Shown: in pieces, positions 42,801 to 52,745 of the stretch
Numbering within the stretch: position 1 is the stretch's first letter
Layout: each line of letters opens with the position of its first letter
Origin: UBA4416 sp048498515
Lineage (GTDB): Bacteria > Bacteroidota > Bacteroidia > B-17B0 > Aurantibacillaceae
DNA: 64,000 nucleotides
Direction of reading: 5' to 3'
Assembly: GCA_048498515.1 (NCBI GenBank)
Contig: JBEHXV010000019.1
Location: 1-64,000, forward strand
Made by a program: the position numbers and the translations under genes
The notes under the pieces: generated by a model
Seen by the model: only the letters and a program-made list of their open reading frames with translations
Told to the model about the DNA's origin: nothing
The model's database searches: none

Positions 42801-45671
42801 ATCTGTAAAAACAATCCTGCCTCTGTTCTTTCGGGAACAGTGAGCGGCGCTACCACAACCGGGATATGGAGCGGGGGTACAGGAACATTCACCCCAAACA
42901 ATACCGACCTTAACGCGACTTATATGCCAAGTGCAGCGGAACTTGCGGCTGGTTCGGTAAATCTTACCTTAACATCAAGCAATAATGGCAATTGCAACCA
43001 GGTGAGTGACATTATGCTTATTGCTTTCACAACGCCGCCAAGCGTTAATGCCGGAACAAACCTTAATGCCTGTATCAACAATCCTTCAGCCGTTCTGTCG
43101 GGAGTTGTATCGGGGCCAACTTCAACAGGGATCTGGAGCGGTGGTACCGGAACGTTCACGCCATCCAATTCGGTTTTAAACCCAACTTATACGCCAAGCG
43201 CTGCCGATATAAGCGCCGGTGTGGTGAGCCTCACCTTAACATCAACCAATAACGGAAACTGTACCCAGGTTGAGGATAATGTGCTCATTAACTATACACC
43301 ATCGCCGGTTGTAAATGCAGGGCTGGATCTTTCCATCTGTAAAAACAATATTGTTACTGTATTGTCGGGTTCCGTGAGCGGTGGTACTACCAATGGCATC
43401 TGGAGCAATGGTGCCGGTTCGTTTAACCCCAGCAACTCGGTTTTAAACGCCACTTACACGCCAACTTCTTCCGAGCTCACCGCCGGTTTTGTAAACCTTG
43501 TATTGAGCTCATCCAACAACGGAAATTGCACACAGGTAAAAGATACGGTTAAAATTATTTTTACAAATGCACCGGTAGTAAATGCCGGTCCAAATTTATC
43601 ATCCTGTAAAAACAATGCATCCACACTTCTGTCGGGAACTGTTTCTGCAGGTTCTACTACCGGCATCTGGAGCGGTGGCGCCGGAACTTACAATCCTAAC
43701 AATACCGACCTGAACGCGACTTATATACCTACTGCCGCTGAAATTGCCGCGGGTTATGTGAACCTCACCCTCACCTCAACCACCAATGGCAATTGCAACC
43801 AGGTAACGGATAATGTACTGATTGCCTTTACCATTCCTCCATCGGTTAACGCGGGTGCCGATTTGTATGCCTGCAAAAACAATGCTTCAGCAGTATTGAA
43901 CGGTTTGGTTTCGGGACCAACCTTAACAGGAATGTGGAGCGGTGGAACCGGTACCTTTACGCCAAGTGGCGCTGTGCTGAATGCAACCTATACACCAAGC
44001 GCCGCTGAGATCGCTGCCGGTGTGGTAAGCTTAACTTTAACATCTACCAACAATGGGAACTGCAATCAGGTAGAGGATTATGTATTGGTGAACTTTACAA
44101 ATGCACCAACGGTGAACGCGGGCTTCGATCTCTATTCCTGCAAGAACAACGCGGTAACGGTACTTGCCGGCAACGTGTCGGGTCCAACAACTACGGGGCT
44201 TTGGTCGGGCGGAGCCGGAAGTTTTAACCCGGGTAATACGATCTTAACCTCAACCTATACACCAACAAGTACTGAGATTGCCACCGGTTTTGTAAAGCTT
44301 GTGCTTACCTCAACCAATAACGGAAATTGCAATTCATCCAACGATACGGTTCAAATCAATTTTACCAACCCACCGCTTACCAACGCGGGTGCTGACCTGT
44401 TCTCCTGTAAAAACAGCGCTGTAACCGTGCTTTCGGGTTTAGTTACGGGGCCAACGTCAACCGGGGTTTGGACAGGTGGCCTTGGTAGTTTTAATCCAAG
44501 CAACTCGGTTTTAAACGCAACCTATACACCAAGCGCTTCGGAGATCGCGGCAGGTTTTGTGAACCTAACGCTTACCTCTACAAACAATGTGAATTGTAAC
44601 GCGGTGGGCGATCTTATTAAGATCTCTTTCGTACCAAAACCATTTGCCAATTTCAACTTTATTAATTCCTGCCTGCATACCTCAACCGCCTTTACCGATT
44701 ACTCCTTACCTGGTATTGGAACCATTGACCTGTGGAGCTGGACATTTGGCGATGGCGGAACAAGCCTGGCCCAAAGTCCTGTGCATACTTACAGCACTTC
44801 CGGTACTTTTAGCACACAACTGGTAGTTAGAAATACCTATGGTTGTTATGATACCATCCGGCAAAACCCGGTGATCTATCCTTTACCGAATGCCGATTTT
44901 GGTATACGACGTATTTGTAATGGTAATTTATTAACGCTCATTTTCTCCGACAGTACCACTATCAATTCGCCTGAAACAGTGAACCAATGGTTCTGGGATT
45001 TTGGCGGACCAGGACAAAGTAACATTCAAAACCCAACGCAGTTATATCCGGGTTCGGGGCTTTATAATATCCAGTTAGTAGCAACCTCTTTCCATAACTG
45101 TAAAGACACCGTTATCAAACAAGTTAACTTAACACCGCGTCCGTCGGCTGGTTTTTCATATTCCCTTTCGCCGGGTTTAAACGTAGGAACTACGGTTAAT
45201 TTTGTAGATACATCGAGTTACGCCTCTACCTGGAACTGGGATCTGGATAATGGCTTTGGTTCTACGCTGCAAAACCCATCAACCGTTTATTATACCAATG
45301 GAACATACGTGGTGACCCAGATTGTGAGCGATGGCTACGGTTGTTCGGATACGGCAAGGGTTGCCATTAAGATCAACAATGTAACCAACGAAATTTCGAC
45401 CCTGATCCCAAATGCCATTTCACCAAACGGTGATGGTAAGAATGATGTATGGAAGCTTGATTTTCTTAGTATCCTTTATCCTAATGCCGAGATAAATATT
45501 TACACGCGCTGGGGTGAAAACATATACAACTCTGTGGGAGCATACACCAACCCGTGGGATGGAACGTATAACGGTCAGAAACTTCCGGTTGGGACCTATT
45601 ATTACGTATTGAATTTGAATGATCCGAACATTACCGAACCTTTTAAAGGAGGAATATTACTTGTAAGATAA
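39852..45671 (+). CDS. Giant T9SS surface adhesin 1 (IgGFc-like head, 13 Ig-like repeats, PKD, type B tail)
   Basis: The 1939-residue protein has a signal peptide (MVKKFTLAVLLFFGLLIDGKAQ). Residues 25 to about 435 resemble the N-terminal IgGFc-binding-type domain (FWFVAPDISQGLGDRPVYLYF). From about 449 to 1595 there are 13 repeats of about 89 residues with core CKNN...LSG.VSGPTTTG.WSGG.GTF.P. Three PKD-like domains (WSWTFGDGG; FWDFGGPGQ; WNWDLDNG) span about 1600-1850. The C-terminus (AISPNGDGKNDVWKLDF, then YTRWGENIYN) is a type B gliding-associated domain, which requires a PorP/SprF partner. That partner begins one base after the stop. Predicted role: filament-like cell-surface adhesin, possibly moved by gliding machinery. 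Confidence 0.9.
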   Translation: MVKKFTLAVLLFFGLLIDGKAQIDTSFWFVAPDISQGLGDRPVYLYFNTYAQAATVKVSQPANVGWTQITKTIPANSIDSVNLTSFIANIENNTPDAVLNRGLYISSTQKISVLYSIRATANKEYYSLKGPKALGVDFYVPMQEFWDQAPATSPKSFSSIEIVASKNNTTVLITPKTNIIGHSANATYTVLLQQGQTYSCQDTTRSAVTSLGGSIISANKPIAVTIQSSGLNESGCLSSVGDQITTSDYIGTDYIVNRGTASTEKIFVLATQNNTQITINDGTTTTHVSNFGETFVYTATQPITYVKSNKPVYTLHVSGFGCRLSGAQLPPFFCAGTFTTAFTRASSDPMVLNLFTRTGFEGSFALNGNASLIPASAFTVVPGSSGNIKSARVTVPSSITVGSHNVVTNTGDVFGMGILNGSNANGSAYAYVSEFVSYPSIEAGASATICANGSLALNAQVGGGNIAGTWSTNGYGTFNGGFTALSNTYTPSQLDTTLKPVKLFLTASGPCPVLKDTLVLSVKQSPLVNASVDQVVCGNNSAVLLNGSVAGGSTTGNWTSLGTGTFVPGSTVLTGTYNPSSADTTAGTVKLILTSTSNGICAAEKDTMKITITKPPRAEAGVASMSVCANNPTVSLNGTISGSTTTGRWSSSGSGSFNPSNIQLSTNYFPSPADVSAGQVKLYLSSTNNGSCLAAKDSITLVFTNSPSVNAGADKYICKNNIGTALSGLVSGPTTTGVWSGGTGTFTPNNAALNATYTPSASELTAGSVNLVLTSTNNNNCNQVNDNVLIIFTNPPSVSAGSDLSSCKNNASTLLSGAVSGTTTTGIWSGGTGTFTPNNTTLNAAYMPTAAEMAAGTITLTLSSTNNANCNQVSDVMVINFTDPAVANAGIDISTCKNNAASILSGTVSGASTTGVWSGGAGVFNPSNSVLNATYTPNSTELAAGSVTLTLTSSNNGNCNSVNDNVVIFFTPSPAVNAGVNLSICKNNPASVLSGTVSGATTTGIWSGGTGTFTPNNTDLNATYMPSAAELAAGSVNLTLTSSNNGNCNQVSDIMLIAFTTPPSVNAGTNLNACINNPSAVLSGVVSGPTSTGIWSGGTGTFTPSNSVLNPTYTPSAADISAGVVSLTLTSTNNGNCTQVEDNVLINYTPSPVVNAGLDLSICKNNIVTVLSGSVSGGTTNGIWSNGAGSFNPSNSVLNATYTPTSSELTAGFVNLVLSSSNNGNCTQVKDTVKIIFTNAPVVNAGPNLSSCKNNASTLLSGTVSAGSTTGIWSGGAGTYNPNNTDLNATYIPTAAEIAAGYVNLTLTSTTNGNCNQVTDNVLIAFTIPPSVNAGADLYACKNNASAVLNGLVSGPTLTGMWSGGTGTFTPSGAVLNATYTPSAAEIAAGVVSLTLTSTNNGNCNQVEDYVLVNFTNAPTVNAGFDLYSCKNNAVTVLAGNVSGPTTTGLWSGGAGSFNPGNTILTSTYTPTSTEIATGFVKLVLTSTNNGNCNSSNDTVQINFTNPPLTNAGADLFSCKNSAVTVLSGLVTGPTSTGVWTGGLGSFNPSNSVLNATYTPSASEIAAGFVNLTLTSTNNVNCNAVGDLIKISFVPKPFANFNFINSCLHTSTAFTDYSLPGIGTIDLWSWTFGDGGTSLAQSPVHTYSTSGTFSTQLVVRNTYGCYDTIRQNPVIYPLPNADFGIRRICNGNLLTLIFSDSTTINSPETVNQWFWDFGGPGQSNIQNPTQLYPGSGLYNIQLVATSFHNCKDTVIKQVNLTPRPSAGFSYSLSPGLNVGTTVNFVDTSSYASTWNWDLDNGFGSTLQNPSTVYYTNGTYVVTQIVSDGYGCSDTARVAIKINNVTNEISTLIPNAISPNGDGKNDVWKLDFLSILYPNAEINIYTRWGENIYNSVGAYTNPWDGTYNGQKLPVGTYYYVLNLNDPNITEPFKGGILLVR
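41200..44635 (+). repeat. 267-bp tandem repeats inside adhesin 1
   Basis: Thirteen in-frame units of about 267 bases (89 codons), beginning near the Cys of the VCGNN/CKNN motif. Units 3 to 12 are very similar at DNA level, while the first three are more divergent. The period was read from the regular recurrence of the Trp-Ser-Gly-Gly codons and the ACNGGCNTTTCNGG-type LSG core. Such arrays favour slippage and unequal recombination. Confidence 0.85.
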
Positions 45672-45672
45672 C

Positions 45673-46659
45673 ATGAAAAGAAGCCATTATATAATCATAC
45701 TATTTATAAGTATATGTTTACTTCATAAAATTGGTGTGGGTCAGCAGCTCCCGCTTACTACCAATTATTTACTGAACGATTATGCTTACAATCCTGCTGT
45801 GGCCGGATCGAAACAACACGCGGTCATTAATTTAAATTACCGCAACCAGTGGGTTGGTTTCCAGGATGCACCTAAAAACTATGGTGCCAGCATTCACAGT
45901 GCTTTTGGTAAGGGCAAAAAAACAGCGGTAGGCGCTTTAATCAGTTCCGACAATACGGGTTTATTAAGCAGAACTTCGGGTTACTTAACCTTTGCCTATC
46001 ATGTTAAGCTCAATAAAACCTACAAGCTGGGTTTTGGCGTTTCGGTGGGCATGGTGCAATACCGCATTAAATTATACGATGCTAAAGTGGCCGATAGCGG
46101 CGACGACTTGCTGACCGGAAATTTATTATCCAACAACGTGTTCGACTCCAACGGCGGCTTGTATTTTTACAGTGATAAATTATTTGTGGGCATATCGGGC
46201 TACCAGTATCTTGGAAATAAAATTACCTGGAAAGATTCGCAGAGCAATCTGAACCCGCACATTTATGCAACGGCAGGTTATAAATTTACCGTTTCCAAAA
46301 AAGTGTCACTACAGCCATCGGCCCTTATTAAATTCAGTAATCCAACACCGGCACAACCCGAATTGAGCTTGCGCGGTTTCTATAAAAACTTATTCTGGAT
46401 CGGCGGTTCTTTCCGGATGCATGAATCGGCCAGCGCCTTAGCGGGCATAACCATTAAAGATAAATTAACCATTGGCTACTCCTACGATATTCCTACCACT
46501 AAAATAAGAACCTATACTAGCGGCTCACATGAAATTGTGCTGATCTACCAGTTTATTAAAACCAAGAAAAAACTGGATGCCGACGAGCAGGAACTAAACG
46601 ATATTGATAATAGTATTAAATCGAAATTAAAAAAACAAAATGAAGAAGGGTCTAAATAA
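45673..46659 (+). CDS. PorP/SprF-family T9SS outer-membrane protein 1
   Basis: This 328-residue protein has a signal peptide (MKRSHYIIILFISICLLHKIGVG) followed by a beta-barrel-like sequence. The opening LTTNYLLNDYAYNPAVAGS and NLNYRNQWVGFQDAPKNYG are characteristic of PorP/SprF proteins, as are the alternating aromatic strands throughout. SprF is needed for export or anchoring of SprB in gliding bacteria. Here the ATG is one base after adhesin 1's stop, so this is its probable dedicated partner. The C-terminal tail is highly charged and helical (LDADEQELNDIDNSIKSKL). Its last 20 bases overlap the start of adhesin 2. Confidence 0.92.
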   Translation: MKRSHYIIILFISICLLHKIGVGQQLPLTTNYLLNDYAYNPAVAGSKQHAVINLNYRNQWVGFQDAPKNYGASIHSAFGKGKKTAVGALISSDNTGLLSRTSGYLTFAYHVKLNKTYKLGFGVSVGMVQYRIKLYDAKVADSGDDLLTGNLLSNNVFDSNGGLYFYSDKLFVGISGYQYLGNKITWKDSQSNLNPHIYATAGYKFTVSKKVSLQPSALIKFSNPTPAQPELSLRGFYKNLFWIGGSFRMHESASALAGITIKDKLTIGYSYDIPTTKIRTYTSGSHEIVLIYQFIKTKKKLDADEQELNDIDNSIKSKLKKQNEEGSK

Positions 46660-49600
46660 ACTACTGTTGATCTTGCTGATTACATTCAGCCAGCCGGTGC
46701 TATCGCAGATAGATACCGTGTTTTGGTTTGCAGCGCCCTGGATAACGCAAGGCCATAATGGCAAAACACCTTTAGCGTTAAGGATCGCTACATTCAATCA
46801 TACAACTACAGTTCGTGTGCGCCAGCCCGCCAATACCTATGACACCACATTTACGGTGCCTCCAAATACCTTATTTTCAAAATTCCTTGACCGTATTGTA
46901 GATTCCCTCGAAAATATTCCTGCCGACAGGGTGAAGAACCGTGGATTAAAAATCACATCCGATTATCCTATTACCGTAGTTTGGGATTTTATTACGCCTG
47001 TGCCCTATAATCCCGAGACCTATTCCCTGATGGGACAAAACGGTTTGGGTACGGAATTCGTTTGTCCTTTTCAAACCAATGGAAACAACGGCCCTTACTC
47101 GCCCCAACCAAAATCGCAAATCACCATTGTTGCCACCGATTATAATACGGTGGTGTGGATAACCCCGCGCTGTAATGTGATTGGCCATGCGGCAAATGTT
47201 ACGTACTCGGTGGCGCTCAGTTACGGACAATCATATAACATTGAAAATGCAACGCACCTGGAATCTGTTCCCGGGCAAAACCTCAGCGGAACGGTTGTGG
47301 TTTCCAACAAACCCATTTCCGTCACCGTTTCTGACGACTCGGTTGGCGGTGTAGCGGGTTGCTATGATTTAATGGGCGACCAGATTGTACCGGTTGATAT
47401 TGTTGGTAAAGAATACATTGTCAATAAGGGGTATATGTTTGCCAACCAATATGAGGGCGCTTACATTGTAGCTACCGAAAATTTCACCCAGGTAAATATC
47501 AATGATGGTGTTACCAGTACTGTTTTATTAAACAAAGGAGATACGTATTTTTATAAAACTGCCCAACCACTCACTTATGTTCAGGCCGATAAAAATGTGT
47601 ATTTGTTACATGCTTCAGGTTTTGGTTGTGAGTTGGGAGAAGCGCTTTTGCCTCCCATTAACTGTGCCGGTTCGAGCCAGGTATCGTTTAGCCGTAATAC
47701 CAGCACCACGCAGGATTTTTACCTGAACATTTTATGCCGAAGCGGAAGTGAAGGAAACTTTGTACTGAATGGAAATAATACACTCATACCTGCTTCCAGT
47801 TTCTCATTTGTACCGGGAACGGGTAATGCCTGGAAAGGTGCGCAGATTGGTCCTTTCTCCACTACAAATATTCCATTAGGCTCTGCAAACCTAATTAAAA
47901 ACACGCATCCAACCGACAGTATTTTTGCACTGGGCGTTATAAACGGTAATGGTGGTGAAGGTTGTTTATACCACTATATGTCATCCTTCTTACGAAAAGT
48001 ATATACCAAAGCAGGGCCCGATCAAAACATCTGTACTGCAACACCAACCGTAGCTTTAAGCGGTAGCGTGGAAGGCGGCGCCATTACCGGCATATGGACC
48101 ACAAACGGAACCGGCACCATTGGAAATCCCACAGGCTTTAACACCACTTATACCTTAAGTGCCAATGACCTTAATCAGCCGCAGATCAGATTTGTTTTAT
48201 CATCAACGGGCAACTGTGTACCTGTAAGGGATACCATGATTGTGAATGTATTTAAATCGCCGGTAGTGGATGCCGGAAATGGCATTACCTTATGCAAGAA
48301 CAACGTGGCCTCTATTCCTTTATCGGGATCGTTGCAACTGGCAGCTGGTGCCAACTGGTCAACTTCCGGTACGGGTTCTTTTGGAAACCCGGGTGCTTTG
48401 AATACAACCTATGTTCCATCGCCAGGCGATTTAACATTGGATAGTATAAAGATCCGCTTAACATCAACCGGGAGCCTCAATGGCTGTCCTAACCGGAGAG
48501 ATAGTTTAACGATCCATTTTACGCCATCTCCATCGGTAACCGTTGGCTCCGATGTTTCGGTATGTGCCAATAATTCTACGGTGGCCATTAGCGGTTCGGT
48601 AAGCGCGGGTGCTACAACAGGTATCTGGTCGGGTGGCGCGGGAGCACTGGCTCCGGGCGGTACGGCATTAACCCAAACTTATACGCCGGGAACAAACGAT
48701 ATTACAGCGGGCTCTGTTTACCTGATATTGGCATCAACCAATAATGGCAATTGCAAGCAGGTAAAAGACAGTATCCTTGTTACCTTCACCAACGCCCCTG
48801 CCGTGAATGCCGGTTTCGACCTCAACTCTTGTGTTAATAACCCAACCACGCTTCTTTCGGGAACCGTTGGTGGCCCAACCACTACCGGTATGTGGGCTGG
48901 CGGTACAGGAACTTTCTCACCAAACAACACCGTTTTAAATTCATTGTACACCCCAACTGCTGCCGAAATTACAGCAGGTTTTGTGAAACTGGTGTTAAAC
49001 TCAACCAATAACGGGAATTGTAATATAACAAGAGATACCGTACTGATTAATTTTACCAACGCGCCTAATGTAAACGCGGGTACCGATCTTTCGGCCTGTA
49101 AAAATAACGCGGGTGCTGTCCTCTCCGGTTTGGTGAACGGACCAACCACTACCGGTGTATGGAGTGGCGGTGCGGGAACTTACAGCCCAAGCACGGCGGC
49201 CTTAAATGCTACCTACACCCCAACTCCTTCCGAGCTTTCGGCAGGCACGGTAACACTTACCTTAACATCGAGCAATAATGGTAATTGCAACCAGGTAGTG
49301 GATAATGTCTTGATTAATTTTACCAACGCGCCGGTAGTTAGCGCCGGTTCCGATTTGTATCCTTGCGCCAATAATGCCGTAACGATTTTAACCGGTACCG
49401 TGAGCGGACCAACTACTACAGGCACCTGGTCGGGTGGTTCGGGTACTTTCAATCCGGGCAATTCTGTTTTAAGTACCAGTTACACACCAAGCGTAGCTGA
49501 TCTTGCAGCCGGTTCTGTAACCTTAGTTCTAACCTCTACCAACAATGGCAATTGTAACCTTGAAAAAGACAGTGTGTACATTACCTTTACTACCGCTCCA

Positions 49601-52600
49601 TCTGTTGATGCGGGTGCCGCGCTGTTCTCCTGTGCCAACAACCCTGCAACCGTTATTTCGGGCAACATAGGCGGACCAACAACAACCGGTGTATGGGGCG
49701 GTGGAAGCGGATCATTTAATCCTAATAACGCGTCGTTAAATTCCATTTATACGCCAAGTCCTTCCGAAATTGCGGCGGGCTCGGTTTACCTGACCTTAAG
49801 CTCAACCAATAATTTAAATTGTAACCAGGAAAAAGACAGTGTGCTCATTACCTTCACCAACGCGCCATTAGTGAACGCAGGTACCGACCTCATTGCCTGC
49901 AACAACAACCTTGGAACCGCGCTTGGGGGTACTGTATCGGGCCCTACCACTACGGGTATCTGGAGCGGTGGCTCGGGTTCTTATAACCCTGGCAACGCTG
50001 TTTTAAATGCTACTTATACGCCAAGTGCTTCCGAGCTTTCTGCCGGTTCTGCTACCTTGGTTTTAACTTCAACCAATAACGGAACCTGCAACCAGGCAAA
50101 GGATACCATCCTCATTACGTTTACAAATGGCCCGGTGGTAAATGCCGGCGTTGATTTGTACGCGTGTAAAAATAACATTACTACCTCGCTGGCAGGTTTG
50201 GTTACAGGCCCAACCAATACCGGTTCCTGGAGTGGCGGTAACGGAACGTTTAATCCGGGCAATGCTGTTTTAAATGCAACCTACACGCCAAGCGCTGCCG
50301 AAGTAGCTGCGGGTTCGGTTACCTTAACACTTACGTCAACCAATAATGGTAGTTGCAATCTTGAAAAAGACAGTGTCATCATTAACTTTACAAACGCGCC
50401 ATTGGTAAATGCCGGCATTGACATGACTGCCTGCGCCAACAATGCTGCCATAGCACTATCAGGCAACGTGAGCGGACCTACAAGCACAGGTGTATGGAGC
50501 GGAGGCGCCGGAACGTATAACCCGGATAACACAGGTTTAAATTCCATTTACACACCAAGCGCTTCCGAAATTGCCGCGGGTTTTGTAACCTTAACCTTAA
50601 ACTCATCCAATAACGGAAGTTGTAATACCGAAAAAGACAGCGTGATGATTACTTTTAGCGCTGCGCCAGTAGTGAACGCGGGTGCCGACTTAACAGCCTG
50701 TAAGAATAACGCTACAACGGTTCTTTCGGGTTTAGTAGGCGGTCCAACCACAACAGGCGTATGGCTCAATGGTACAGGAACATTTGCTCCGGCCAACTCC
50801 GTGCTTAGCGCAACGTATACACCAAGCGCCGCGGAACTTACTGCAGGATTTGTAAAACTGGTATTAGGCTCAACCAATAATGCCAACTGTAACCAGGAAA
50901 GGGATACGGTGATGATCGTTTTCACAGGATCGCCTTTGGTTGATGTAGGACCAGATGTATCGGTTTGCGCCAACAATGCAACAGTAGCCATCAACGGTTC
51001 GGTAAGCATAGGCGCTACAACAGGTGTGTGGTCGTCGCCAAACGGCTCTGGATTGTTTTCACCTTCTACCTCTTCCTTAAATACTGTTTACCAGTTAAGC
51101 CCGGCCGATGTGGCACAGGGTAACATTGTTATCAAATTAACATCAACCAATAACGGAACTTGTAAAGCAGAGAACGACAGCCTGGTAATTAATGTAACGC
51201 CAAAACCAAATGTGAACGCGGGCATTAACGATACCATTTGTTCAAGCAATATTTTTTATGGCATCAGCGGGGCTGTGAGCGGCGGTGCCAGCTCGGGCGT
51301 TTGGTCAACCTTAGGCAATGGTACCTTTGCCAATACTAGCAACTTAAGCACTATTTATACCCTTGGGCAGGCCGATACCCTGGCGGGGCATGTGAACCTG
51401 GTACTCACCTCTACCGGCGGAAACTGCTTACCCGAAACGGATACCGTATTGGTGGTAATAGCCAAAGCGCCATTGGTAGTAGCCGGGCCTGATAACACGG
51501 TGTGCGATAACCAACAGGTGTTACTGAACGGTAACGTTGTAGGCTTAACCACAACCGGTGCATGGAGCTCATTAGGTACAGGTTATTTTACTCCGGATGA
51601 TTCTTTATTAACGACTTACTATCAGCCGTCGCCACTGGACGTATCAACAGGATTTGTAAAACTGGTGTTGACCTCAATTAATAACAAAGGTTGCGCGGCA
51701 GTTAAGGATACCATTAAGCTTAACTTTAAGCCATCACCGGTATCCGACTTTAACACGAATAATGTGTGCGCGCAAAAAACAGCCACGTTCACAGATATTT
51801 CCACTTCTTCTGCCGGACCAATAACGGGCTGGTATTGGGACTTTGGCGACCTGGGCACATCCACTACACAAAATCCGAATCATGCTTATGTGAACCCGGG
51901 AACTTATACCATAGCGCATGTTGCTTACAGTGCCAATGGTTGTAACGATACCATTCGCAAAACCATTGAAGTTTATTTCTTACCACAGGCGCAGTTCTAT
52001 CAAAATACACCTTGTGTTGGAAACGCTACACAGTTTGTCGACTCTACAAAATCCATCTCGGGAAGTGTGGTGGCATGGAACTGGAATTTTGGCGATTCGC
52101 AATACGCCACTATCCAAAATCCGCAGCATCCGTTTAGCACGGCAACCAATTATACAGTAACCCTGGTAGCTACTTCTTCTTTTGGTTGTAAAGATACCAT
52201 ACAAAAAGTGGTCACTGTTATTTCGGGTCCTGACGCTAATTTCAGCATCAACCCTAACCCGGTTGAAGCCCTCGAAGTAGCCAACTTTACTGATCTGTCG
52301 ACTGGGCCGGCTGCCTTAACCAACTGGTATTGGGCTTTTGGCGATTCAACGGCATCCAACCTTCAAAATCCAAGTCACTCCTACAACGGACAAGGTGATT
52401 TTAGCGTGCTGCTTGTTGTGAAAGATCTGAATGGCTGTATTGATACGGTAAGAAAAGACATTTCGGTAGTATTGTTGCCCGATGTGCCAACTGCCTTTAC
52501 ACCAAACGGTGATGGACAAAATGATCTTTTCTTTGTAAGAGGCGGGCCATTTAAATCCATTAACGTGAGGGTTTACAACAACTGGGGGCAATTGATCTTT

Positions 52601-52744
52601 GAGACGAATGACCAGCTGGAGGGCTGGAACGGAACCTTTAACGGAACCGAGCAGCCAATAGGCGTGTTTGTGTGGGTGGTGGAAGTAGAAATGCTCAACG
52701 ATAAAAAAATTAAAAAAACGGGCGACGTCACGCTATTGAGATAA
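46640..52744 (+). CDS. Giant T9SS surface adhesin 2 (14 Ig-like repeats, PKD, type B tail)
   Basis: The 2034-residue paralogue of adhesin 1 starts inside the previous gene (20-base overlap) with signal peptide MKKGLNKLLLILLITFSQ. The IgGFc-like head (DTVFWFAAPWITQGHNGKTPLAL) covers about 22-455. Fourteen Ig-like repeats of about 89 residues, with the CANN/CKNN and TTTGVWSGG core, run from about 463 to 1697. Three PKD-like domains follow (YWDFGDLG, WNFGDSQ, YWAFGDST). The type B end is AFTPNGDGQNDLFFVRG with YNNWGQLIFET. It is followed one base later by the second PorP/SprF gene. The overlap suggests translational coupling to the upstream PorP/SprF gene. Confidence 0.9.
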   Translation: MKKGLNKLLLILLITFSQPVLSQIDTVFWFAAPWITQGHNGKTPLALRIATFNHTTTVRVRQPANTYDTTFTVPPNTLFSKFLDRIVDSLENIPADRVKNRGLKITSDYPITVVWDFITPVPYNPETYSLMGQNGLGTEFVCPFQTNGNNGPYSPQPKSQITIVATDYNTVVWITPRCNVIGHAANVTYSVALSYGQSYNIENATHLESVPGQNLSGTVVVSNKPISVTVSDDSVGGVAGCYDLMGDQIVPVDIVGKEYIVNKGYMFANQYEGAYIVATENFTQVNINDGVTSTVLLNKGDTYFYKTAQPLTYVQADKNVYLLHASGFGCELGEALLPPINCAGSSQVSFSRNTSTTQDFYLNILCRSGSEGNFVLNGNNTLIPASSFSFVPGTGNAWKGAQIGPFSTTNIPLGSANLIKNTHPTDSIFALGVINGNGGEGCLYHYMSSFLRKVYTKAGPDQNICTATPTVALSGSVEGGAITGIWTTNGTGTIGNPTGFNTTYTLSANDLNQPQIRFVLSSTGNCVPVRDTMIVNVFKSPVVDAGNGITLCKNNVASIPLSGSLQLAAGANWSTSGTGSFGNPGALNTTYVPSPGDLTLDSIKIRLTSTGSLNGCPNRRDSLTIHFTPSPSVTVGSDVSVCANNSTVAISGSVSAGATTGIWSGGAGALAPGGTALTQTYTPGTNDITAGSVYLILASTNNGNCKQVKDSILVTFTNAPAVNAGFDLNSCVNNPTTLLSGTVGGPTTTGMWAGGTGTFSPNNTVLNSLYTPTAAEITAGFVKLVLNSTNNGNCNITRDTVLINFTNAPNVNAGTDLSACKNNAGAVLSGLVNGPTTTGVWSGGAGTYSPSTAALNATYTPTPSELSAGTVTLTLTSSNNGNCNQVVDNVLINFTNAPVVSAGSDLYPCANNAVTILTGTVSGPTTTGTWSGGSGTFNPGNSVLSTSYTPSVADLAAGSVTLVLTSTNNGNCNLEKDSVYITFTTAPSVDAGAALFSCANNPATVISGNIGGPTTTGVWGGGSGSFNPNNASLNSIYTPSPSEIAAGSVYLTLSSTNNLNCNQEKDSVLITFTNAPLVNAGTDLIACNNNLGTALGGTVSGPTTTGIWSGGSGSYNPGNAVLNATYTPSASELSAGSATLVLTSTNNGTCNQAKDTILITFTNGPVVNAGVDLYACKNNITTSLAGLVTGPTNTGSWSGGNGTFNPGNAVLNATYTPSAAEVAAGSVTLTLTSTNNGSCNLEKDSVIINFTNAPLVNAGIDMTACANNAAIALSGNVSGPTSTGVWSGGAGTYNPDNTGLNSIYTPSASEIAAGFVTLTLNSSNNGSCNTEKDSVMITFSAAPVVNAGADLTACKNNATTVLSGLVGGPTTTGVWLNGTGTFAPANSVLSATYTPSAAELTAGFVKLVLGSTNNANCNQERDTVMIVFTGSPLVDVGPDVSVCANNATVAINGSVSIGATTGVWSSPNGSGLFSPSTSSLNTVYQLSPADVAQGNIVIKLTSTNNGTCKAENDSLVINVTPKPNVNAGINDTICSSNIFYGISGAVSGGASSGVWSTLGNGTFANTSNLSTIYTLGQADTLAGHVNLVLTSTGGNCLPETDTVLVVIAKAPLVVAGPDNTVCDNQQVLLNGNVVGLTTTGAWSSLGTGYFTPDDSLLTTYYQPSPLDVSTGFVKLVLTSINNKGCAAVKDTIKLNFKPSPVSDFNTNNVCAQKTATFTDISTSSAGPITGWYWDFGDLGTSTTQNPNHAYVNPGTYTIAHVAYSANGCNDTIRKTIEVYFLPQAQFYQNTPCVGNATQFVDSTKSISGSVVAWNWNFGDSQYATIQNPQHPFSTATNYTVTLVATSSFGCKDTIQKVVTVISGPDANFSINPNPVEALEVANFTDLSTGPAALTNWYWAFGDSTASNLQNPSHSYNGQGDFSVLLVVKDLNGCIDTVRKDISVVLLPDVPTAFTPNGDGQNDLFFVRGGPFKSINVRVYNNWGQLIFETNDQLEGWNGTFNGTEQPIGVFVWVVEVEMLNDKKIKKTGDVTLLR
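48020..51725 (+). repeat. 267-bp tandem repeats inside adhesin 2
   Basis: Fourteen in-frame units of about 267 bases. The central nine units resemble those of adhesin 1 in protein and in DNA (for example WSGG.GTFNPGN followed by the YTPSA.E..AGSV block). The outer units are more divergent, and repeats 1, 2, 13 and 14 lack the WSGG core. Confidence 0.85.
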
Positions 52745-52745
52745 C

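Noticed and set aside
42386..43168. Antisense open frames of 82 residues recurring every 267 bases in the adhesins
   Set aside because: They are shadows of the tandem repeats in the real frame; they share the repeat period and have no own start signals.
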